In this document: positions 6,218 through 9,585 of the stretch, one piece after another
Layout of the letters: every line of letters begins with the position of its first letter
How positions within the stretch are numbered: position 1 is the stretch's first letter
Assembly (NCBI GenBank): GCA_023419995.1
Contig: JAEZXF010000187.1
Coordinates: 1-9,585 of the forward strand
Length of the DNA: 9,585 bases
Reading direction: 5' to 3'
DNA from: Pseudomonadota bacterium
GTDB taxonomy: Bacteria > Pseudomonadota > Alphaproteobacteria > Rhizobiales > Rhizobiaceae
Notes under the pieces: generated by a model
The model's database searches: none
Seen by the model: only the letters and a program-made list of their open reading frames with translations
Told to the model about the DNA's origin: nothing
Program-made: the position numbers and the translations under genes

Positions 6218-6943
6218 ATGCTGCTGATCGCAGGCCTCGGCAATCCCGGCGCGAAATACGAGAACAACCGGCACAATGTCGGCTTCATGGCGGCGGACGC
6301 GATAGCCCGCCGCCATTCGTTTTCCCCCTGGTCGAAGACGTTCCACGGCCTGATCGCCGAAGGCCGCATCGGCGGCGAGAAGGTGCTGCTCCTCAAGCCG
6401 CAGACCTTCATGAACCTCTCCGGCCAGTCCGTCGGCGAGGCGATGCGCTTCCACAAGCTCTCCCCCGCCGACCTGGTCGTCCTCTACGACGAGCTCGACC
6501 TCGCCCCCGCCAAGGTGCGCATCAAGACCGGCGGCGGCGCCGGCGGCCACAACGGCATCCGCTCGATCGACGCGCATTGCGGCAAGGAATACCGCCGCGT
6601 CCGCATCGGCATCGGCCATCCCGGCATCAAGGAGATGGTGACGCACCACGTGCTCGGCGACTTCGCCAAGGCCGACCGCGAATGGCTCGAGCCGCTGATC
6701 GACGCGATGGCCGACAACGCGGACAAGCTGGTCGCGGGCGACGACAACGGCTTCATGAACAAGGTGAGCCTCGCCGTGCGCGGCCCAGAAGAGGCCCCGC
6801 GCGAGCCCGGGCCAGAGAAGCCCGCGCCCAAGGGCCAGAGCCACATCCGCCAGGCGCGGCCGAAGAAGGGCCCGGCCGTCGCGATTCCCGAAGGCGGCCC
6901 GATGGCCGACCTGCTCCGGAAGCTCCTCGGCAGCAAGGAGTGA
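6218..6943 (+). CDS. pth: Peptidyl-tRNA hydrolase
   Basis: A 241-residue bacterial Pth that cleaves the ester bond of peptidyl-tRNAs released from stalled ribosomes, recycling tRNA in the cytoplasm. The active site is complete: Asn9 in GLGNPG, His19 in NNRHNVGF, Asn66 in TFMNLSG, Asp91 in YDELDL, and Asn112 in GGHNGIRS (counterparts of E. coli N10, H20, N68, D93, N114). The core ends near residue 190. About 50 more residues, rich in Pro, Lys and Arg then ending in [13 protein letters not shown], form a C-terminal extension common in alphaproteobacterial Pth. GGGAG (6204-6208) lies 9 nt before the ATG. The gene follows rplY by 25 bases. Confidence 0.96.
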   Translation: MLLIAGLGNPGAKYENNRHNVGFMAADAIARRHSFSPWSKTFHGLIAEGRIGGEKVLLLKPQTFMNLSGQSVGEAMRFHKLSPADLVVLYDELDLAPAKVRIKTGGGAGGHNGIRSIDAHCGKEYRRVRIGIGHPGIKEMVTHHVLGDFAKADREWLEPLIDAMADNADKLVAGDDNGFMNKVSLAVRGPEEAPREPGPEKPAPKGQSHIRQARPKKGPAVAIPEGGPMADLLRKLLGSKE

Positions 6944-6974
6944 GCCGGCGGCGCGCGGCCGCGACGTCGTCTAC

Positions 6975-7490
6975 ATGTTCGCGATGAGCCTCGACGGCTT
7001 CATCGCCCGGCCCGACGGCGCGTTCGACTGGCTGGAGAACTTCCCCGCCGACGCCGATTTCGACTTCGACGCCTTCCTCGCCTCCGTCACCGGCATCGTC
7101 ATGGGGCGCGGGTCCTACGAGGCGGCGCGCAGCGGCGGCGGCTGGGACTACGGCCGCTGGCCCTGCACGGTCGCCACCGGCCGCCCCGTCGACGGCCTGC
7201 CGGGCAGGGTCGAGGCGCTCGACGCCCCGCCGCAGGGCCTGCTCGACAACCTGCGCCGCCGCGGCGCCGGCGGGCGCATCTGGATGTTCGGCGGCGGCGA
7301 CCTCGCGCTCCGGTTCCTGCAGGCCGGCCTCCTCGACACGATCGAGATCGGCACCATCCCGGTGATCCTCGGCCGCGGCATCCCCGCCTTCGGCCATTCC
7401 ACCCCGGACGTGTGGCTCGACCTCGACGTCGCGAAGCCCCTCGCCAACGGCGCGGTGCACAGCCGCTACACGGTCCGCAACCAAGCTTGA
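6975..7490 (+). CDS. Dihydrofolate reductase family protein (RibD C-terminal-like)
   Basis: A 171-residue NADPH-type reductase fold of the RibD-C/DHFR superfamily, in the YyaP-like group of uncertain substrate. Motifs: SLDGFIARPDG (5-15), VMGRGSYEA (42-50), IWMFGGGDLALRFL (102-115) and the IPVILGRGIPAF strand-turn (128-139). Homologues I recall start six to eight residues before the SLDGFIA motif's first Met-Ser with a strand like KLVYY-MAMSLDG. Here the upstream in-frame codons (6960-6974) encode RDVVY but contain no start codon, so the only usable ATG trims that strand. No SD precedes the ATG; AAGGAG (6935-6940) overlaps the pth stop and is too far away. It lies 31 bases after pth and may be translated by coupling or from an odd start. 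Confidence 0.85.
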   Translation: MFAMSLDGFIARPDGAFDWLENFPADADFDFDAFLASVTGIVMGRGSYEAARSGGGWDYGRWPCTVATGRPVDGLPGRVEALDAPPQGLLDNLRRRGAGGRIWMFGGGDLALRFLQAGLLDTIEIGTIPVILGRGIPAFGHSTPDVWLDLDVAKPLANGAVHSRYTVRNQA

Positions 7491-7538
7491 TCGGCGCGGA
7501 CGGAACCAACCGCCGCGCAAGCGCGTCCTCCCTCAGCC

Positions 7539-8129
7539 ATGGACAAGGATTGCGAGCCTGAATCGATCCACGACGTGCTCGACTGCGTCGAGGACGCCGG
7601 CAACGGCGCCAAGCGCGTGTCGGTGGCGGACATCGTCGAGCGCATCGGCGACGGCGCGTTTCCGCCGCTGATGCTGGTTCCCGCGCTGGCCATCATCTCT
7701 CCCATCAGCGCCGTCTTCGGCGTGGCGACGGCGTGCGGCCTGCTCATCGCCACCATCGCCTTCCAGATGACGATCGGCCGCGAGCGGCTGTGGCTGCCCG
7801 CCTTCGTGCTGCGCCTCACCTTCTCCGGCCGCCGGATCGACCGTGTGGTCGGATGGTTCGACAGGCCGGCGCGCTTTCTGGACAGGCTGACGGGCCGCCG
7901 CCTGACCGCACTGGTCGATCCGCCGCTGACGCGGCTGTGGGCGGGCCTGTGCCTCGCGCTGGCGCTGGTCATCCCGCTCTTCGAACTGGTGCCGATGTCG
8001 GCGACGATCATCGCCTCGGCGATCGCGCTCTTCGCCCTCGGCATGCTCGCGCGCGACGGCGTGCTCGCCCTTCTCGGCCTCGCGGTGCTGGCGGGCGCGT
8101 TCTGGCTGCTGTGGAGCCTCGCGACGTGA
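7539..8129 (+). CDS. ExoD-family membrane protein
   Basis: A 196-residue integral membrane protein of the ExoD family (named for a Sinorhizobium exopolysaccharide-production gene; the biochemical role is not established). The order of parts fits: a short polar N-terminus, KRVSVADIVERIGDGAFPPL (25-44) preceding a hydrophobic hairpin (about 41-79) that ends in IAFQMTIGRERLWLP, an amphipathic middle (90-130) with several Arg residues, then membrane spans near 133-171 and 174-194. The ATG at 7539 gives the usual family length; no clear SD is visible. It is 48 bases after the reductase gene on the same strand and may be read through from pth. It is not adjacent to polysaccharide genes here. Confidence 0.85.
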   Translation: MDKDCEPESIHDVLDCVEDAGNGAKRVSVADIVERIGDGAFPPLMLVPALAIISPISAVFGVATACGLLIATIAFQMTIGRERLWLPAFVLRLTFSGRRIDRVVGWFDRPARFLDRLTGRRLTALVDPPLTRLWAGLCLALALVIPLFELVPMSATIIASAIALFALGMLARDGVLALLGLAVLAGAFWLLWSLAT

Positions 8130-8138
8130 CGTGCGGGG

Positions 8139-8168
8139 TTGACGATGGCCGCCCCTTTCGCCCATAGC
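8139..8168 (+). promoter_or_regulatory. Candidate promoter of ychF
   Basis: TTGACG (8139-8144; 5/6 to TTGACA) is followed after 18 bases by CATAGC (8163-8168; 3/6 to TATAAT). The pair lies just past the ExoD-family stop, giving a leader of about 30 bases before ychF. The -10 is weak, but alphaproteobacterial promoters often tolerate this when TTGAC is present. Confidence 0.42.
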
Positions 8169-8204
8169 CCTGCACAACTTCCCTTTACCTGACAGGACCA
8201 GATC

Positions 8205-9308
8205 ATGGGCTTCAAATGCGGCATCGTCGGGCTGCCCAATGTCGGCAAGTCGACGCTGTTCAACGCGCTGACCAAGACGGCAGCGGCGCAGGCGGCGAAC
8301 TATCCCTTCTGCACCATCGAGCCGAACACCGGCGAGGTCGCCGTGCCCGACAGCCGCATGAACCGCATCGCGGCCATCGCCGGCTCGAAGGAGATCATCC
8401 CGACCCGCATCTCCTTCGTCGACATCGCCGGCCTGGTGCGCGGCGCCTCGAAGGGCGAAGGCCTCGGCAACCAGTTCCTCGCCAACATCCGCGAGGTGGA
8501 CGCCATCGTCCACGTGCTGCGCTGCTTCGAGAACGACGACATCACCCATGTCGAGGGCCGCATCGACCCGGTGGCCGACGCCGAGACGGTCGAGACGGAG
8601 CTGATGCTGTCGGACCTCGAGAGCCTCGAGCGCCGCATCGTCCAGACCCGCAAGCGCGCCACCGGCAAGGACAAGGAATCGATGACCGTCCTGCCGGTGA
8701 TGGAGCGGGCGCTCACGCTGCTGCAGGAAGGCAAGCCCGTGCGGCTGATGCTCGACGGCATCGCCGCCGAGGATCTGAGGATCCTGCAGGGTCTCAACCT
8801 CCTCACCTCCAAGCCGGTGCTCTACGTCTGCAACGTCGCCGAGGAGGAAGCGGCCGGCGGCAACGCCCACACGCGGGCGGTCGAGGCCATGGCCGCCGCG
8901 CAGGGCGCCGGCACGGTCGTCATCTCGGCGGCGATCGAGGCCGAGGTGGCCCAGCTTCCGGACGAGGAGGCCAGGGAGTATCTCGACGCGATGGGCCTGA
9001 CGGAGCCCGGCCTCGACCGGCTGATCCGCGCCGGCTACGACCTCCTGAACCTCATCACCTATTTCACCGCCGGTCCCAAGGAAACGCGCGCCTGGACGAT
9101 CGAGAAGGGCACCAAGGCCCCGCAGGCCGCCGGCGTCATCCACAGCGACTTCGAGCGCGGCTTCATCCGCGCCCAGACCATCGCCTTCAACGACTATGTC
9201 TCGCTCGGCGGCGAGACCGCGGCCAAGGAAGCCGGCAAGGCGCGCGACGAAGGCAAGGAATATGTCGTGCAGGACGGCGACGTGCTGCTGTTCCGCTTCA
9301 ATACGTAA
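8205..9308 (+). CDS. ychF: Redox-regulated ATPase/GTPase YchF (Obg family)
   Basis: A 367-residue cytoplasmic P-loop protein of the Obg/YchF group, the usual length. YchF prefers ATP, associates with ribosomes and has been linked to the oxidative stress response. Visible: P-loop GLPNVGKST (9-17); YPFCTIEPNTG switch region (33-43); G3 DIAGLVRGA (73-81); NVAEEE (210-215) where GTPases have NKxD, the change that gives YchF its ATP preference; a helical insert around 130-200; and a C-terminal TGS domain (about 283-366) with LITYFTAGPKETRAW and GFIRAQTIAFNDYV. AGGA (8194-8197) lies 7 nt before the ATG. It sits near rplY and pth as is usual in rhizobia, but with its own candidate promoter. Confidence 0.97.
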   Translation: MGFKCGIVGLPNVGKSTLFNALTKTAAAQAANYPFCTIEPNTGEVAVPDSRMNRIAAIAGSKEIIPTRISFVDIAGLVRGASKGEGLGNQFLANIREVDAIVHVLRCFENDDITHVEGRIDPVADAETVETELMLSDLESLERRIVQTRKRATGKDKESMTVLPVMERALTLLQEGKPVRLMLDGIAAEDLRILQGLNLLTSKPVLYVCNVAEEEAAGGNAHTRAVEAMAAAQGAGTVVISAAIEAEVAQLPDEEAREYLDAMGLTEPGLDRLIRAGYDLLNLITYFTAGPKETRAWTIEKGTKAPQAAGVIHSDFERGFIRAQTIAFNDYVSLGGETAAKEAGKARDEGKEYVVQDGDVLLFRFNT

Positions 9309-9355
9309 GACGCCCTGCCCGCTCCGCTGGCTCAAGCCTGCCCGCGAGAAGGGCG

Positions 9356-9384
9356 TTGCGCCGGCGGGCCGAACCCGGCACAAT
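9356..9384 (+). promoter_or_regulatory. Candidate promoter of the MaoC-type gene
   Basis: TTGCGC (9356-9361; 3/6) and CACAAT (9379-9384; 4/6) are 17 bases apart. Transcription would begin near 9391, inside the 16-bp palindrome at 9388-9403. The match is modest; the position relative to the palindrome is what makes it credible. Confidence 0.33.
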
Positions 9385-9387
9385 AGT

Positions 9388-9403
9388 TGTTCAAGCTTGA
9401 ACA
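9388..9403. promoter_or_regulatory. Perfect 16-bp palindrome upstream of the MaoC-type gene, candidate operator
   Basis: TGTTCAAGCTTGAACA reads identically on both strands. It lies 10 bases before the ATG at 9414, shares its last base with the SD AGGA (9403-9406), and would cover the predicted transcription start. Its size and symmetry fit a dimeric helix-turn-helix repressor (MarR, TetR or GntR type). I cannot name the regulator. Confidence 0.6.
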
Positions 9404-9413
9404 GGATTGCCGC

Positions 9414-9585
9414 ATGACCGCGAAGAAATGGGCGTTCGAGGACTTCGTTCCCGGGATGACGGTGGATCTCGGCGAGAGGCACGTGACGGCCGAGGAGATC
9501 GTCGAGTTCGCCAGCGAGTTCGATCCCCAGCCGATGCATCTCGACGAGGAGGCGGGCAAGGCCAGCATCCTCGGCGGCCTCGCCG
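9414..9585 (+). CDS. MaoC-family dehydratase/hydratase, N-terminal part (cut by right window edge)
   Basis: The first 57 codons of a hot-dog-fold enzyme. MaoC-type proteins are (R)-specific enoyl-CoA hydratases or related dehydratases acting on acyl-CoA thioesters. After an N-terminal FEDFVPGM strand-turn (8-15) comes VTAEEIVEFASEFDPQPMHLDEEAG region (24-48) with the hydratase signature D-P-Q-P-M-H: Asp37 and His42 are the expected catalytic pair, followed by the usual small residues AGKAS. AGGA (9403-9406) is 7 nt before the ATG. The gene follows ychF after 105 bases and has its own palindromic control site. The rest of the protein and any partner lie outside the window, so the substrate is unknown. 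Confidence 0.85.
   Translation, partial: MTAKKWAFEDFVPGMTVDLGERHVTAEEIVEFASEFDPQPMHLDEEAGKASILGGLA

Noticed and set aside
9310..9356. ACGCCCT (9310-9316) pairing with AGGGCGT (9350-9356) after ychF
   Set aside because: The stem is 7 bp, but the loop is 33 bases and no U-run follows, so it does not make a convincing intrinsic terminator.
7533..9539. 668-codon open frame on the minus strand
   Set aside because: It is antisense to exoD-like, ychF and maoC-type genes, has no family motifs, and shows the biased composition of a shadow frame.

Overview
The window is GC-rich chromosomal DNA (most coding stretches look about two-thirds G+C). It fits an alphaproteobacterium of the order Hyphomicrobiales (Rhizobiales). 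Three things point there: the rplY-pth-ychF neighbourhood, the rhizobial character of the L25 and Pth proteins (Pth has a basic/proline-rich C-terminal extension), and a long imperfect palindrome upstream of rplY that resembles the intergenic palindromes recalled from rhizobial genomes. The species cannot be named from the sequence. All function calls come from motifs and family resemblance read by eye; no database was searched.

Left part, minus strand: the N-terminal half of an ABC-F ribosome-associated ATPase runs off the left edge (start at 862). A short upstream reading frame with a strong ribosome-binding site (819-920) overlaps its start. Next comes a cupin/AraC-type regulator (1052-1909), divergent from a fosmidomycin-resistance-type MFS exporter (2015-3226). 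They share a 105-base promoter region holding a perfect inverted repeat, so they look like a regulator-transporter pair similar in layout to nimR/nimT of E. coli.

Middle: a promoter with good -35/-10 matches (3270-3298) precedes an exported caspase-like protein of 668 residues with a His/Cys dyad, a large unassigned C-terminal region and an acidic tail. About 300 bases inside this gene (4261-4560) drop to 40% G+C, with a 25% trough. This is the strongest compositional anomaly in the window.

Right part, plus strand: a housekeeping cluster for translation, rplY (L25/Ctc), pth and ychF. Between pth and ychF sit a dihydrofolate-reductase/RibD-C-like protein and an ExoD-family membrane protein. 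The window ends in the first 57 codons of a MaoC-type hydratase. Its promoter region carries a perfect 16-bp palindrome placed like a repressor operator.

I see no tRNA, rRNA, CRISPR array, insertion sequence or recognisable defence island. Gaps between genes are all under 300 bases. The points most worth a second look are the ABC-F upstream frame, the caspase protein with its low-GC insert, the rplY palindrome and the maoC operator.
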